A DNA stretch of 34,594 nucleotides from positions 1 through 34,594 of the forward strand of contig JAFEEI010000056.1 in assembly GCA_018241205.1 (NCBI GenBank), given 5' to 3'. The stretch comes from Pseudomonadota bacterium. GTDB lineage: Bacteria; Pseudomonadota; Gammaproteobacteria; Burkholderiales; Nitrosomonadaceae. Position 1 is the first letter of the stretch; each line of letters opens with the position of its first letter. The position numbers were made by a program, and so were the translations under genes. Below, one piece after another: positions 34,575-34,594 of the stretch. The notes beneath the pieces are model-generated. The model did not search any database, was not told the DNA's origin, and was given only the letters and a program-made list of their open reading frames with translations.

Positions 34575-34594
34575 GGGAAACGCTGATTAATTGA
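34575..34594. repeat. First bases of another repeat copy, cut by the window end
   Basis: GGGAAACGCTGATTAATTGA starts at 34575 and continues to the last base. It matches the left end of the 28712 repeat with one difference over 19 bases (GGAAATG there, GGAAACG here). The flanking CTA before it may be target sequence. Only this end is visible. Confidence 0.6.

Overview
The window looks like chromosome from a betaproteobacterium, most likely an ammonia oxidiser of the Nitrosomonas type. This is inferred from overall protein resemblance, from gene neighbourhoods such as purM-purN-DUF3108-rRNA methyltransferase and AI-2E permease-hda-HAD phosphatase, and from the mix of decayed IS5, IS481 and IS256 elements. 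No ammonia-oxidation gene is present to confirm it. No rRNA, tRNA or CRISPR array was seen.

Region 1 (1-7.6 kb) is visibly AT-rich and full of decayed insertion sequences. It holds a minus-strand set that reads as a lipid-linked sugar system: a GT-C glycosyltransferase (3837-5600), a small multidrug-resistance-type membrane protein (2529-2924), an extended SDR (1595-2509), a UbiA-superfamily enzyme closest to polyprenyl-phosphate phosphoribosyltransferase (699-1598) and a DUF212/PAP2-like phosphatase candidate (280-702). The last three are joined by a 15-bp spacer-free arrangement of start/stop overlaps, and an IS5 remnant lies between the glycosyltransferase and the rest. The order of activities resembles the mycobacterial decaprenyl-phosphoryl-pentose route.

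Region 2 (7.7-16.4 kb) is housekeeping. An RsmB/NOP methyltransferase, a DUF3108 protein, purN and purM lie on the minus strand; a class III aminotransferase (HpnO-like candidate), an AI-2E permease, hda and a HAD phosphatase lie on the plus strand. Between the two blocks are a broken papain-family peptidase gene and a small membrane protein.

Region 3 (16.4-20.5 kb) has a higBA-type toxin-antitoxin pair whose toxin frame is broken, a SAM methyltransferase, lysS, and a chimeric IS5/IS481 remnant.

Region 4 (20.5-28.7 kb) is the most interesting part. It is a tight minus-strand cluster: a YghO-like GNAT acyltransferase, a sugar/alcohol-phosphate nucleotidyltransferase, an LptF-like and an LptG-like permease, a CDP-alcohol phosphatidyltransferase with an N-terminal nucleotidyltransferase-like domain, a diacylglycerol/ceramide-kinase-type lipid kinase, and a Tam41-type CDP-lipid synthase. 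Together these could acylate, phosphorylate, CTP-activate, decorate and export a non-standard phospholipid, possibly a sphingolipid-like one.

Region 5 (28.7-34.6 kb) carries MITE-like repeats, the isoprenoid operon xseB-ispA-dxs, folE2, and an ADP-ribosylglycohydrolase-fold protein whose usual metal-binding acidic motifs appear to be missing. The window ends inside the first bases of another repeat copy.
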